Shown here: positions 1 to 9,056 of the stretch, piece by piece
How positions within the stretch are numbered: position 1 is the stretch's first letter
How the letters are laid out: every line of letters begins with the position of its first letter
Source: Alcaligenaceae bacterium
GTDB lineage: Bacteria > Pseudomonadota > Gammaproteobacteria > Burkholderiales > Burkholderiaceae_B
DNA length: 36,312 bases
Assembly: GCA_012727555.1 (NCBI GenBank)
Contig: JAAYGT010000208.1
Span: forward strand, 1-36,312
Direction: 5' to 3'
The notes under the pieces: model-generated
The model's input: only the letters and a program-made list of their open reading frames with translations
Told to the model about the DNA's origin: nothing
Database searches by the model: none
Program-made: the position numbers and the translations under genes

Positions 1-794
1 CCCAGCAGCACACCGCCCAGCATGGCACCAGGGATGCTGCCAATGCCCCCCAGCACGGCTGCCGTAAACGCCTTGATGCCCGCGATGAAACCAATGAACG
101 GATTCAGTTTGCCAATGGCCAGGGCAATGAGCACGCCCCCTACGGCTGCCAGCATGGCACCGATGATGAATGTGAAGGAAATAATGCGATTGGTATCGAT
201 GCCCAGCAAATTGGCCATGCGCAGGTCTTGCGAGCAGGCGCGGGATGCACGCCCGACACGCGAATACTTGATGAACAGGGTAAGAGCCACCATGAGCAGG
301 ACAGTGACAACGATGATCATGATGCGCGAGTACGGGGCCGTGATGGTGAAATCGGAGCCCAGCTGAAACTGCAGTGAACCGGTTACAAGCGGAGGCACCG
401 CCATGTCGCGTGCGCCCTGCCCCAGCGCGACCCAGTTCTGCAGGAAAATGGACATACCGATGGCCGAAATGAGCGGCACCAGACGGGGCCCTCCCCGCAA
501 GGGGGCATAGGCCACCTTTTCGATGGTGTAGCCATAGACCGCCGTGACCACCATGGCCACAACCAGCATGGCAAGAATGACAAACGGCAAAGGCAGACCG
601 CTGTTGACACCCAGCGCCGAGAGCGTGACAAGACCCACATAAGCCCCGATCATGTAAATTTCACCGTGGGCAAAGTTGATCATGCCGATAATGCCATAAA
701 CCATGGTGTAGCCGATGGCAATCAGCGCATAAATGGCCCCCAGCGAGAGGCCATTGAATAGCTGCTGGGTAAGCTGGGGAATAAGTTCCGACAT
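1..794 (-). CDS. livH: Branched-chain amino acid ABC transporter permease LivH (3' end outside window)
   Basis: Reading the minus strand from the ATG at 794 gives an open frame to the window edge with no stop, so the C-terminus is missing (264 codons visible). The protein opens MSELIPQLTQQLFNGLSLGA and then shows the LivH signature GYTMVYGIIGMINFAHGEIYM, followed by several hydrophobic membrane segments and the late EAA-like region around IAGIKAFTAAVLGGIGSIPG. LivH is one of two inner-membrane permeases of the high-affinity leucine/isoleucine/valine importer, working with LivM, the ATPases LivG/LivF and a periplasmic binding protein. The rest of the operon presumably continues to the left of the window. 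A binding protein of the same system is encoded on the same strand at 6854-7975, but unrelated genes separate the two. The ribosome binding site before 794 is weak. The family call is secure. Confidence 0.93.
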   Translation of the reverse strand, partial: MSELIPQLTQQLFNGLSLGAIYALIAIGYTMVYGIIGMINFAHGEIYMIGAYVGLVTLSALGVNSGLPLPFVILAMLVVAMVVTAVYGYTIEKVAYAPLRGGPRLVPLISAIGMSIFLQNWVALGQGARDMAVPPLVTGSLQFQLGSDFTITAPYSRIMIIVVTVLLMVALTLFIKYSRVGRASRACSQDLRMANLLGIDTNRIISFTFIIGAMLAAVGGVLIALAIGKLNPFIGFIAGIKAFTAAVLGGIGSIPGAMLGGVLL

Positions 795-881
795 GACAGA
801 AGCGTTCCGGGTAATGAAACAATATGCGCAGAAAACCTGCGAAAAGACCGCGTATTCTTACAAGTTGTCAGGAATGTGTCT

Positions 882-1442
882 CTACGGATTTGCCCTAGCT
901 GGGCGCGCAACGTTCCACATGAGCGCACGGAACGGCGCCAGCAGACCGGCATTGACCGCCAGTTTGACCGCAAGATCGCCCACCAGCAGGGATGGCCAGG
1001 GCACATCGGTACCTGCAAAAGCCACGGCAAAGAACACGAAGGTATCGAGCGTGGCTGCAAAAGCGCCACCAATAAAAGGGGCCTGCCACCAGGCACGGTG
1101 ACGCAGACGATCAAAGATGTGAATGTCGAGCAGCTGAGCCAGCAAGAATGCCAGACCAGATGCAACGGCAATACGGGGAGTGGCCACCCAGACCGAAACC
1201 ACAATAGCGATCATGAACCCCAGGTACGCCACCCGACGGGCGGCATGGGGGCCAAAACGGCGATTGAGAAGGTCGGCGACCAGAAAGGCGCAGGGGTAGG
1301 AAATGGCGCCCCAGGTAAGCCAAAGATTGATGGGATACTGAACCAGAATGTTGGAGCCCACCACGATGAGGCCCATGACGGCTACAGCCAGTGCAAACCC
1401 CCGCATTGAGAGCGGTTCAAAGCCGGTGGAAAGTCGGTTCAT
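882..1442 (-). CDS. yhhQ: Queuosine precursor transporter, YhhQ/VUT family
   Basis: The 186-residue product is very hydrophobic, with about five or six membrane segments. It carries family features: GSNILVQYPINLWLTWGAISYPCAFLVADLLNRRFG near the start in separated blocks, and DTFVFFAVAF near the C-terminus. YhhQ proteins take up queuosine precursors (preQ0/preQ1) used for tRNA anticodon modification, in the inner membrane. The start ATG overlaps the proC stop by four bases (ATGA at 1439-1442), so translation is probably coupled to proC, although the two functions are unrelated. An internal Met 13 codons in (MRGFALAV) is an alternative start, but the overlap favours the longer form. The substrate is inferred from the family and is not shown by the sequence. 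Confidence 0.85.
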   Translation of the reverse strand: MNRLSTGFEPLSMRGFALAVAVMGLIVVGSNILVQYPINLWLTWGAISYPCAFLVADLLNRRFGPHAARRVAYLGFMIAIVVSVWVATPRIAVASGLAFLLAQLLDIHIFDRLRHRAWWQAPFIGGAFAATLDTFVFFAVAFAGTDVPWPSLLVGDLAVKLAVNAGLLAPFRALMWNVARPARANP

Positions 1443-2272
1443 CGGGAAAGCTCCGCTGACAGCGTTTCGGCCCGGTCGCGGGCGGCCTGCATGGCCGCAT
1501 CGATGGTGCCATTGAAACCACGAACCGCAAAAGCGTCGAGGGCTGCCGCCGTGGTGCCCCCTTTGGATGTAACCCGTTCACGCAGTGTCGCCAGGGTTTC
1601 AGGAGAAAGCGCTGCCAGTTGCGTGGCACCCGACACCGTGGCCAGGGCCAGCTTGCGGGCTTGATCGGGCGGCAAGCCCATGCGGGTGGCCGATTCGATC
1701 ATGGACTCAAGGAACAGAAAAACATAGGCAGGACCACTGCCCGATAAGGCCGTCACTGTATCGATCTGGGCATCGTTTTCAACCCAGACATATTCACCCA
1801 CCGCTTTGACCATGAATTCGGCCACACGACGGTCATCGGCAGACACTTTTTCAAGGGCCATGAGACCGCTGGCACCAGCACCGATCAGCGCAGGTGTGTT
1901 GGGCATGCAGCGCACGATACGCTGAAATGGCTGACCCGGTTCACCCAGCCACTGTGACAGTGTGGTGGCACTGATACCGGCCGCCACGCTGATCACCAGG
2001 GTTTCCGGTGTAAGGAAAGGTTTGCATTGCTGCACGGCTTCACGCAAGGACTGCGGCTTGACCGCCAGGATCCAGACCCGGTGTTCGGCCAGTTCGGGGC
2101 CCGGCTTGAAGGCGGTACGCGTACCCTGGGCGGACCAGTTCTGCAATGTGGATTCGTTGGGATCAATGACCAGGACATCGTGTGCGCCACAGCGCTTGCC
2201 GATGAGCCCGGCACCCAGGGCGGATGCCATGTTTCCGCCACCAATGAAGGCAAGAGTGAGTTCTGTATTCAT
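1439..2272 (-). CDS. proC: Pyrroline-5-carboxylate reductase
   Basis: ProC catalyses the last step of proline synthesis, NAD(P)H-dependent reduction of 1-pyrroline-5-carboxylate, in the cytoplasm. The 277-residue product has normal family length. Its N-terminal Rossmann fold begins with LAFIGGGNMASALGAGL (glycine-rich loop at about residues 9-17). The signature region near the C-terminal third includes ALSGSGPAYVFLFLESM and then GLPPDQARKLA, followed by LRERVTSKGGTTAAAL, the conserved dimerisation helix with its S-x-G-G-T-T. It is first in a two-gene unit with yhhQ and diverges from ugpB across about 210 bp. The start ATG at 2272 is the only one that places the Rossmann motif correctly. Confidence 0.97.
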   Translation of the reverse strand: MNTELTLAFIGGGNMASALGAGLIGKRCGAHDVLVIDPNESTLQNWSAQGTRTAFKPGPELAEHRVWILAVKPQSLREAVQQCKPFLTPETLVISVAAGISATTLSQWLGEPGQPFQRIVRCMPNTPALIGAGASGLMALEKVSADDRRVAEFMVKAVGEYVWVENDAQIDTVTALSGSGPAYVFLFLESMIESATRMGLPPDQARKLALATVSGATQLAALSPETLATLRERVTSKGGTTAAALDAFAVRGFNGTIDAAMQAARDRAETLSAELSR

Positions 2273-2321
2273 GCACGCGATTGTACGCTTTCAAGGCACT
2301 GGTTTGGCTGGATTGTTTGCC

Positions 2322-2362
2322 AAAAACAGGTGGCGTCAATGCGCCCGGGCCTGTTTTTTTTA
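2322..2362 (+). terminator. Terminator-like hairpin in the proC/ugpB divergent region
   Basis: AAAAACAGG at 2322-2330 pairs with CCTGTTTTT at 2350-2358, and a T-run continues to 2362. It has the form of an intrinsic terminator on the plus strand, but no plus-strand gene lies upstream. Read on the minus strand the same stem is followed by a short T-run inside the proC leader. It could block stray transcription into ugpB or act in the proC leader. The role is unknown. Confidence 0.4.
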
Positions 2363-2382
2363 ATTTGACCGAAATTACATTC

Positions 2383-2425
2383 TGTCGTTACAGTCATGCT
2401 GGTGTCATAAACGATTCATAAACTC
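2383..2425 (+). promoter_or_regulatory. Putative Pho box and promoter of ugpB
   Basis: Three TCAT-type repeats occur with an exact 11-bp period: GTCAT at 2393, GTCAT at 2404 and TTCAT at 2415, preceded by a related TGTCG at 2383. Direct repeats on an 11-bp helical period are the hallmark of PhoB binding sites (consensus CTGTCAT repeats). ugp is a phosphate-starvation operon in Escherichia coli. CATAAA at 2417-2422 could be the -10 element of a PhoB-dependent promoter that lacks a good -35. The match is by eye only. Confidence 0.5.
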
Positions 2426-2482
2426 ACAACAACCCGACGGTTACAAACCGCCCGGGCACAGACACTCCAAGGAGAACACTCA

Positions 2483-3790
2483 ATGCGTGCAAAATTCTTT
2501 GCGCTTTCCCTGGCTGGCCTGATCGCCAGCATCGGCTCGGCCCACGCCGCCACTGAAATCACCTTCTGGCACTCCATGCAGGGTGCGCTGGGCGAACGCG
2601 TCAACGAAGTGGTTGAAGCTTTCAACAAAAGCCAGTCCGACTACGTTGTGAATGCCACCTACAAAGGCACCTACGGTGAATCCATGAATGCCGGCATTGC
2701 GGCATTCCGTGCAGGTAACGCACCCGACATCCTGCAGGTCTTCGAAGTGGGCACCGCCACCATGATGTACGCCAAAGGCGCCATCAAACCCATTCAGGAA
2801 ATGTCGGAAGAAGTCGGTGACCCGATCAACCCGGCCGACTTCCTGGGTGCCGTGGCCAGCTACTACACCGCCCCGAACGGCAAGCTGGTCTCCATGCCCT
2901 TCAACAGCTCCACGCCGGTGTTCTACTACAACAAAGACGCCTTCAAAAAAGCCGGGCTTGATCCAGAAAAACCACCCAAAACCTGGGAAGAAGTGGCAGA
3001 AGCAGGCAAGAAACTGCGCGCTGCCGGCTTTGAGTGCGGTTACACCACCTCGTGGCCTTCATGGGTTCAGCTGGAAACATTCGGCGCCTGGCATAACGTT
3101 CCTTACGCCTCAAAGAACAACGGTTTTGGCGGCCTTGATGCCCGCCTCGAAGTCAATGCCCCGCTGTACGTTCGCCACATGACCTTCCTGGCCAACATGG
3201 CCAAAGAAGGCACATTCACCTACGGTGGTCGTGCCGATTCCTCGGGTGCCTTGTTCACGTCCGGCAAATGTGCCATGTTCACCGGCTCCAGTGGCAACCG
3301 GGCCAATATCATCAAAACCGGCAACTTCGAATTCGGCACCTCCTTCCTGCCGTATTACCCCGATGTCAAGGGGGCGCCCCAGAACTCCATCATTGGCGGC
3401 GCTTCGCTGTGGGTTTTTGCCAAGAAACCCCCTGAAACTTACAAGGGTGTAACCAAGTTCTTCAAGTTCCTGGCCAGCCCTGAACAGTCGGCCAAGTGGC
3501 ATCAGGTCACTGGTTACGTGCCTGTTACCAAGGCCGGCTATGAAGTCACCGAAAAATCCGGCTTCTATGCCAAGAACCCGGGTTCCGATGTCGCTGTGAA
3601 ACAGCTCAATGCTGAAACCACTGAAAATTCGCGTGGCGTACGCCTGGGCTATCTGCCCCAGATCCGTGACATCGCCGAAGGCGAAATGGAACAGATATTT
3701 GCCGGCAAGGTTACGCCGGAAGCCGGCCTGGCCAATACGGTCAAGCGTGGCAACGAACTGCTTGAACGTTTTGAAAAGAGCGTGAAGTAA
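2483..3790 (+). CDS. ugpB: sn-Glycerol-3-phosphate ABC transporter, periplasmic binding protein
   Basis: The 435-residue product starts with a Sec signal peptide (MRAKFFALSLAGLIASIGSAHAA, cleavage likely after AHA). The mature protein follows with the family opening TEITFWHSMQGALGERVNEV. Internal family blocks include FRAGNAPDILQVFEVGTATMM, FNSSTPVFYYNKDAF and GFECGYTTSWPSW. UgpB binds glycerol-3-phosphate or glycerophosphodiesters in the periplasm and delivers them to UgpAE. The ATG at 2483 follows a good AAGGAGA ribosome site. It is the first gene of ugpBAEC and is separated from ugpA by a terminator-like hairpin, so the binding protein may be made in excess. No ugpQ phosphodiesterase gene follows the operon here. 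Confidence 0.95.
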   Translation: MRAKFFALSLAGLIASIGSAHAATEITFWHSMQGALGERVNEVVEAFNKSQSDYVVNATYKGTYGESMNAGIAAFRAGNAPDILQVFEVGTATMMYAKGAIKPIQEMSEEVGDPINPADFLGAVASYYTAPNGKLVSMPFNSSTPVFYYNKDAFKKAGLDPEKPPKTWEEVAEAGKKLRAAGFECGYTTSWPSWVQLETFGAWHNVPYASKNNGFGGLDARLEVNAPLYVRHMTFLANMAKEGTFTYGGRADSSGALFTSGKCAMFTGSSGNRANIIKTGNFEFGTSFLPYYPDVKGAPQNSIIGGASLWVFAKKPPETYKGVTKFFKFLASPEQSAKWHQVTGYVPVTKAGYEVTEKSGFYAKNPGSDVAVKQLNAETTENSRGVRLGYLPQIRDIAEGEMEQIFAGKVTPEAGLANTVKRGNELLERFEKSVK

Positions 3791-3826
3791 CCGTCCCTGG
3801 CGTCAAACTCCCTGACGCACTGGTCG

Positions 3827-3875
3827 CCGTGAGGCCATCCCGAAATCAACAGCCTCGGGACCCTCACGGTTTTTT
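3827..3875 (+). terminator. Hairpin with T-run between ugpB and ugpA
   Basis: CCGTGAGG at 3827-3834 pairs with CCTCACGG at 3862-3869, with an inner pairing of TCCCGA with TCGGGA, and is followed directly by six T at 3870-3875. This is a good intrinsic terminator shape. Because ugpAEC have no other obvious promoter, it is likely a partial terminator that lowers permease expression relative to the binding protein. Confidence 0.75.
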
Positions 3876-3907
3876 GCCTTTAACCCCCCTGATATTGCCT
3901 ACCCATC

Positions 3908-4789
3908 ATGGAAAAGCGCGTCGTTTTCAAACATAAAACGCTGCCGTACCTGCTGTTGCTACCGCAACTGGCGATCACGGTCATCTTCTTCTTCCTGCCT
4001 GCAGGTCAGGCCATGTGGCAGGCCTTTCACCTTGAAGACCCCTTCGGTCTTTCCTCACAATTTGTTGGCCTTGAAAATTTCCGCGAACTTTTCGCCAGCA
4101 GCGAGTACATGCAGTCGTTCAAAGTGACGGCATGGTTTTCCGTTCTGGTGGCCGTGTCGGGGCTGGCCATATCCCTGCTTCTTGCCGTCATGGCCGATCG
4201 CGTCATCAAGGGTGCAGGGGTGTACAAAACCCTTCTGATCTGGCCTTACGCAGTGGCCACGGCCATTGCCGGGGTGCTATGGCTGTTCCTGTTCTCGCCT
4301 TCAGTTGGCATTCTGGCGGTCTTTCTGGTTGACATGGGCATCGGCTGGAACCCCAGGCTCGACTCGAACGATGCCATGCTGCTGGTTGTGCTGGCTTCGG
4401 TCTGGAAGCAGATCTCATACAACTTCCTGTTCTTCCTGGCCGGTTTGCAATCCATACCACGCTCGTTGATCGAAGCGGCCGCCATCGATGGCGCCAGCCC
4501 CTTCCGGCGCTTCTGGACCATCGTATTTCCGCTGCTGTCACCCACCACCTTCTTCCTGCTGGTGATCAATGTCATTTATGCCTTCTTCGATACCTTCGCC
4601 ATCATCGACATCATGACCCAGGGTGGCCCCGGAACCAGCACATCCATTCTTGTTTACAAGGTGTACAACTCGGGTTTCAAAGGCCTGGATATCGGCTCAT
4701 CGGCTGCACAATCCGTCATTCTCATGATGATCGTGGTCGCCCTGACAGTCGTCCAGTTCCGTTACATCGACCGCCGTGTCAACTACTGA
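3908..4789 (+). CDS. ugpA: sn-Glycerol-3-phosphate ABC transporter permease
   Basis: The 293-residue integral membrane protein has six hydrophobic segments and the ABC importer EAA loop (EAAAIDGA from about residue 189, then [14 protein letters not shown]), which contacts the ATPase. The N-terminal [20 protein letters not shown] and the late block [20 protein letters not shown] are typical of UgpA/MalF-type permeases. It forms the translocation channel with UgpE in the inner membrane. It lies about 117 bp after ugpB, beyond the hairpin, and 11 bp before ugpE. The ATG at 3908 has only a weak ribosome site, but no better start exists nearby. Confidence 0.95.
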   Translation: MEKRVVFKHKTLPYLLLLPQLAITVIFFFLPAGQAMWQAFHLEDPFGLSSQFVGLENFRELFASSEYMQSFKVTAWFSVLVAVSGLAISLLLAVMADRVIKGAGVYKTLLIWPYAVATAIAGVLWLFLFSPSVGILAVFLVDMGIGWNPRLDSNDAMLLVVLASVWKQISYNFLFFLAGLQSIPRSLIEAAAIDGASPFRRFWTIVFPLLSPTTFFLLVINVIYAFFDTFAIIDIMTQGGPGTSTSILVYKVYNSGFKGLDIGSSAAQSVILMMIVVALTVVQFRYIDRRVNY

Positions 4790-4800
4790 CCGAAACCATC

Positions 4801-5643
4801 ATGATTGAACGTCGCCCCATTCTCGATATCGTGACGCACGTGGTGCTGATCCTTGGTGTACTGATCATTGCCTTTCCGTTGTATGTCACGTTCATCGCTT
4901 CCACCCAAACCACTCAGGAAGTGGCACAAGCCCCCATGTCGCTGCTGCCTGGCGACCAGTTCCTGAACAATTACCGCCAGGTGCTTGCCGGTGAAGGCAA
5001 CAATGTACCCCCCGTTGCCCGCCTGATGTGGGTCAGCACCGTCATGGCGTTGGTCATTGCCATCGGCAAGATCGTCATTTCCATGCTGTCGGCATTCGCT
5101 GTGGTGTATTTCCGGTTCCGCTTTCGCATGTTTTTTTTCTGGATGATCTTCATTACCCTGATGCTTCCGGTTGAAGTGCGTATCGCGCCCACCTATCAGG
5201 TGGTGGCCGACCTTGGCATGCTCGACAGTTACTCGGGCCTTACCCTGCCCCTCATTGCTTCGGCAACTGCCACCTTCCTGTTCCGGCAATTCTTCCTTAC
5301 AGTACCCGACGAACTCATCGAGGCGGCCCGCATCGACGGCGCCGGGCCCATGCGTTTCTTCAAGGATATCCTGCTGCCGCTGTCGCGCACCAGCATCGCC
5401 GCCCTGTTCGTGATCCAGTTCATTTATGGCTGGAACCAGTATCTGTGGCCCCTGATCATCACGACCAAGGAAGAAATGTACCCGGTGGTCATCGGGATCA
5501 AGCGCATGATTGCAGGTGGCGATGCCGTAACCGAATGGAATCTGGTCATGGCCACGGCCATGCTGGCCATGATACCGCCGGTCGCTGTTGTCATTTTCAT
5601 GCAGAAATGGTTCGTGAAGGGCCTGGTCGACTCCGAAAAATAA
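4801..5643 (+). CDS. ugpE: sn-Glycerol-3-phosphate ABC transporter permease
   Basis: The 280-residue membrane protein is the partner of UgpA. It has six hydrophobic segments, the first in [20 protein letters not shown], and an EAA loop (EAARIDGAG from about residue 174, then [12 protein letters not shown]). The block [18 protein letters not shown] and the C-terminal [14 protein letters not shown] are typical of UgpE/MalG-type permeases. The gene lies 11 bp after ugpA and 16 bp before ugpC, so the three genes are one transcript. A long minus-strand open frame over this gene (4783-5688) is a mirror frame and not a gene. Confidence 0.95.
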   Translation: MIERRPILDIVTHVVLILGVLIIAFPLYVTFIASTQTTQEVAQAPMSLLPGDQFLNNYRQVLAGEGNNVPPVARLMWVSTVMALVIAIGKIVISMLSAFAVVYFRFRFRMFFFWMIFITLMLPVEVRIAPTYQVVADLGMLDSYSGLTLPLIASATATFLFRQFFLTVPDELIEAARIDGAGPMRFFKDILLPLSRTSIAALFVIQFIYGWNQYLWPLIITTKEEMYPVVIGIKRMIAGGDAVTEWNLVMATAMLAMIPPVAVVIFMQKWFVKGLVDSEK

Positions 5644-5659
5644 AACTGGATATTCCCAA

Positions 5660-6754
5660 ATGGCTACACTCAGCTTTAGTAACGTCAAGAAAACCTATCC
5701 CGGTGGCATCGAGGTCATTCACGATTTCAACATGAACGTAACCGATGGTGAGTTCATCGTGATCGTGGGGCCATCGGGCTGCGGCAAATCAACGCTCATG
5801 CGCATGGTGGCCGGCCTGGAAGGCATCACATCAGGCGACATCGTCATCGGCGACCGCGTGGTCAACCTGCTGGAACCTGCCGAGCGCGACATTGCCATGG
5901 TGTTTCAGAACTATGCCCTGTACCCCCACATGACCGTCTTCGAGAACATGGCGTACGGGCTCAAGATCCGCAAGCTCTCGAAACAGGAAATCGAAGCGCG
6001 CGTCAACGATGCTGCCCAGATCCTTGAGCTGACCCAGCTGCTTGATCGCCGCCCGCGCCAGCTTTCAGGTGGCCAGCGCCAGCGCGTTGCCATGGGCCGC
6101 GCCATCGTGCGCAACCCCAAGGTCTTTCTGTTCGATGAACCCTTGTCGAACCTGGATGCAAAACTGCGTGTGCAAATGCGGCTTGAGATCCAGCGCCTGC
6201 ACCAGCGTCTGAAAACCACCAGCCTGTATGTTACCCACGATCAGGTCGAGGCCATGACACTGGCCCAGCGCATGGTGGTCATGAACAAGGGGCATGCCGA
6301 ACAGATCGGTACGCCGATTGAAGTGTTTGAAAAACCGGCGTCCATTTTTGTGGCAAGCTTCATTGGCTCTCCCCCCATGAACCTGATTCCGGTCACTGTC
6401 GATGCCAACGGGTCGGTGCAGCACGATGCCGGGCGTCCGTTGCAGTTTCAGCCCGATGAAGTGCCTGCCACTGTCAGGGGCAAAAAAGTCATTCTTGGCA
6501 TCCGGCCAGAACACATCAGGCTGCACGCGCCCGGCATCGAGGTCGTGGTTGAAATGGTTGAAATTCTGGGATCGGAACAGCTGGTTCACGCACGTCACGG
6601 CGACACCCCGGTTGTTCTGCGATGCCCTGTTGCCCTGACGCTGAAAGCGCCCCTGCGCGTTGGTGAAACCATTCAGCTGGGCATGGATGACACCCACCCA
6701 CTGCACTGGTTCAGTGCCGAAACAGGCCGTCGTATCAACGAACAAATGGCGTGA
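5660..6754 (+). CDS. ugpC: sn-Glycerol-3-phosphate ABC transporter ATP-binding protein
   Basis: The 364-residue ATPase powers UgpABE import on the cytoplasmic face. It shows the Walker A loop GPSGCGKST (residues 37-45), the Q-loop [13 protein letters not shown], the ABC signature LSGGQ (135-139), Walker B FLFDEP (156-161), and the H-loop in [12 protein letters not shown]. The C-terminal third is the extra beta-barrel domain of the MalK/UgpC subfamily, with [11 protein letters not shown] as its usual marker. Length is normal for the family. It is the last gene of ugpBAEC and is followed after 20 bp by a strong terminator. Confidence 0.95.
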   Translation: MATLSFSNVKKTYPGGIEVIHDFNMNVTDGEFIVIVGPSGCGKSTLMRMVAGLEGITSGDIVIGDRVVNLLEPAERDIAMVFQNYALYPHMTVFENMAYGLKIRKLSKQEIEARVNDAAQILELTQLLDRRPRQLSGGQRQRVAMGRAIVRNPKVFLFDEPLSNLDAKLRVQMRLEIQRLHQRLKTTSLYVTHDQVEAMTLAQRMVVMNKGHAEQIGTPIEVFEKPASIFVASFIGSPPMNLIPVTVDANGSVQHDAGRPLQFQPDEVPATVRGKKVILGIRPEHIRLHAPGIEVVVEMVEILGSEQLVHARHGDTPVVLRCPVALTLKAPLRVGETIQLGMDDTHPLHWFSAETGRRINEQMA

Positions 6755-6774
6755 CCAGACCGTCACACCACATG

Positions 6775-6804
6775 AAAAAAGCCCGGGGTTTCCGGGCTTT
6801 TTTA
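6775..6804. terminator. Bidirectional terminator between ugpC and livJ
   Basis: GCCCGG at 6781-6786 pairs with CCGGGC at 6792-6797, flanked by six A before and six T after. The structure reads as an intrinsic terminator on both strands. It serves ugpC on plus and the converging binding-protein gene on minus. Confidence 0.88.
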
Positions 6805-6853
6805 GTTAAGGAACCGGCAAACCTGGCCCCTTGCGTGCATGCAATGCAAAAAA

Positions 6854-7975
6854 TTACTTGTAAACCGCCTTTGTACCGTCTTGCTTCCAGTTGAACACAT
6901 CGAACTTGAAGTTGTTCAGGTCACCCTGCTTGTTCCAGGAGATTTTTCCAATAGGTGTTTCAACACTGTTGGCACGCAACCAGGCGGCCACCTTGACGGG
7001 GTCGTCGGTGCCCGCACCCTTGATGCCGTCGGCAATGGCCTTGGTGGCGGAATACGCAGTGAGCTGGAATGCACCGCCCGGATCACGATTTTTATCTTTG
7101 AAGGCCTTCACGATAGCAGCATTGGAGGCATCCTGGGTGAAATCGGCAGGCAGTGTAACCAGCATGCCTTCAACCGCGGCGCCGGCAATGGCGTTGATGT
7201 CGGGGTTACCGACACCTTCAGGCCCCATGAAACGCACTTTCAGGCCCTGTTCAGCACCCTGGCGCATGAGCAGACCCATTTCAGGGTGATACCCACCGTA
7301 GTAAATGAAATCGGCTCCGGAACCTTTCAGCTTGGTAATGACGGCGGAGTAATCGCTGTCGCCGGCATTGATACCTTCAAACAAGGCAACCTTGACGCCT
7401 GCCTTTTCAAGCTGTTCGCGCACCGAACTGGCAATGCCCTGACCATACGATTGCTTGTCGTGGAGCACAGCCACGGCCGCAGGCTTGATCTTTTCAATAA
7501 TGAATGCGGCAGCGGCAGGACCCTGCTGATCATCGCGACCAATGGTGCGGAAGATCATATCGTAGTTCTTGCCATCGGTAACAGCGGGTGAGGTTGCCGA
7601 GGCCGTGACCATGACAACACCTTCATTGTTGTAGATGTCGGTTGCGGCAATGGTTGCGCCCGAGCACACGTGACCGACCACATAGTGGATTTTGTCGTTC
7701 ACGATACGGTTCGCAACGACCGGACCCTGTTTGGGTTCGCAGCCGTCATCGACGGTGACTGCTTCCAGTTTTTTTCCAAGAACGCCGCCGGCAGCATTGA
7801 TCTGTTCAACAGCGGTATCGACACCCTCTTTGACCATGGTGCCGTACTGGGTGAGCGGGCCCGTGAAGGGACCGGCAATTGCAATTTTTATGGTGTCGGC
7901 CAAAGCGGCAGACGACATGACCATGCCGGCAGCCAGACCAAGGGCAGCGGCAACCGGAGTGAAACGAAATTTCAT
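6854..7975 (-). CDS. livJ: Branched-chain amino acid ABC transporter, periplasmic binding protein (LivJ/LivK type)
   Basis: The 373-residue product has a signal peptide (MKFRFTPVAAALGLAAGMVMSSAALA, cleavage before DTIKIAIAGP). It then has the type I periplasmic binding fold of the Leu/Ile/Val family: IAGPFTGPLTQYGTMVKEGV, KLEAVTVDDGCEPKQGPVVA, HVCSGATIAATDIYNNEGV and the FIYYGGYHPEMGLLMRQ block. I chose the start at 7975, not an upstream in-frame Met at 8002, because AGGAGG sits five bases before it and the signal peptide begins there. It stands alone, with no permease or ATPase beside it, and may serve the liv system whose permease lies at the left edge. LivJ and LivK cannot be told apart from sequence alone. 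Confidence 0.92.
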   Translation of the reverse strand: MKFRFTPVAAALGLAAGMVMSSAALADTIKIAIAGPFTGPLTQYGTMVKEGVDTAVEQINAAGGVLGKKLEAVTVDDGCEPKQGPVVANRIVNDKIHYVVGHVCSGATIAATDIYNNEGVVMVTASATSPAVTDGKNYDMIFRTIGRDDQQGPAAAAFIIEKIKPAAVAVLHDKQSYGQGIASSVREQLEKAGVKVALFEGINAGDSDYSAVITKLKGSGADFIYYGGYHPEMGLLMRQGAEQGLKVRFMGPEGVGNPDINAIAGAAVEGMLVTLPADFTQDASNAAIVKAFKDKNRDPGGAFQLTAYSATKAIADGIKGAGTDDPVKVAAWLRANSVETPIGKISWNKQGDLNNFKFDVFNWKQDGTKAVYK

Positions 7976-8041
7976 AAGATCCTCCTGAAAGTACGAGTGC
8001 AAGAATACACCGAAAGCCCGTGCGGCTATCGCCGCCGGCCT

Positions 8042-8980
8042 TCAGGGTTTTCCAGTAGAAAGGTAATTCACCCCGGGCAACTGACAGGCATGAATGGCCT
8101 TGGCAAGCGCGTCAATGGCGGCTGGCCGCGGGAAGCTCTTGCGACAGATGAGCACCACACGCCGGTCGGGCGCCGGATCACTGAAGGGAATGAAACGCAG
8201 CAGTTCGTTTTCAGACTGCCCTGCCATGAGTGTGCTGACCGGCATGACCGTTACACCAATGCCCGCTGCCACCATATGGCGTATGGTTTCCAGCGACGAC
8301 CCCTCGAAGGTGCGCTGAATGCCTTCACTGGCGGCGGAAAACCGGGACAGTTCGGGGCACACTTCCAGGACCTGATCCCGAAAACAGTGGCCCGTACCCA
8401 GCAACAGCATGGTTTCATCCTTCAACTCATTCGACGACAGGCTTTTCCGGCCTGCCCAGGGGTGAGTACGCGGCACGGCCACGACAAAAGGTTCGTCGTA
8501 CAAGGGCAGAATGGTCAAGCCGGACTCCGGTATGGGCAAGGCCACAATGGCACAATCAATTTCTCCCTGACGCAACAGTTCCAGCAAGCGACTGGTGTAG
8601 TTTTCCTGCAGAATGAGGGGCATTTGCGGCGTGGATTGAATCTGCACGGGAACCAGTTTGGGAAGCAGGTAGGGCCCGATGGTATAAATGACGCCCACAC
8701 GCAAGGGGCCGGCAAGCGGATCATGCCCCTGGCGGGCAATTTCACGAAGACTTGCACACTCCTCAAGCACCCGCTGGGCCTGTGCAACCACCTGCAGCCC
8801 GATCGGCGTAATACCAATTTCCGTACCGCCACGCTCGAACAGCACGACACCCAGTTCGTCTTCAAGTTTGCGAATGGCTACGGAAAGCGTTGGCTGGCTG
8901 ACAAAACAGGCCTCGGCCGCACGGCCAAAATGGCGCTCGCGGGCAACGGCCACAATGTATTTCAGTTCCGTCAGTGTCAT
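8042..8980 (-). CDS. oxyR: Hydrogen peroxide sensor and LysR-type regulator OxyR
   Basis: The 312-residue LysR-type protein has an N-terminal winged helix (MTLTELKYIVAVARERHFGR, AAEACFVSQPTLSVAIRKLE) and a C-terminal sensor domain. The two redox cysteines of OxyR are at 199 and 208 (GHCFRDQVLEVC), exactly the E. coli numbering and spacing, which separates it from other LysR proteins. Peroxide oxidation forms the C199-C208 disulfide, and the protein then activates catalase, alkyl hydroperoxide reductase and similar genes. It lies 76 bp after recG on the same strand and may be co-transcribed with ridA-recG. Confidence 0.95.
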   Translation of the reverse strand: MTLTELKYIVAVARERHFGRAAEACFVSQPTLSVAIRKLEDELGVVLFERGGTEIGITPIGLQVVAQAQRVLEECASLREIARQGHDPLAGPLRVGVIYTIGPYLLPKLVPVQIQSTPQMPLILQENYTSRLLELLRQGEIDCAIVALPIPESGLTILPLYDEPFVVAVPRTHPWAGRKSLSSNELKDETMLLLGTGHCFRDQVLEVCPELSRFSAASEGIQRTFEGSSLETIRHMVAAGIGVTVMPVSTLMAGQSENELLRFIPFSDPAPDRRVVLICRKSFPRPAAIDALAKAIHACQLPGVNYLSTGKP

Positions 8981-9056
8981 CGATTTGTCTCGCTCATGAT
9001 ATTCATACAGATTGTCCTGTGATTTTCGTGTTGACCGTGGTCAGTGACGAACGGCC

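Noticed and set aside
4783..5688. Long minus-strand open frame opposite ugpE
   Set aside because: It lies fully antisense to a clear permease gene, is rich in His, Gln, Asp and Gly as mirror frames of such genes are, and shows no family motif.
7670..9022. 450-codon plus-strand open frame across livJ and oxyR
   Set aside because: It is antisense to two well-supported genes and crosses their intergenic gap; the product has no recognisable domain.
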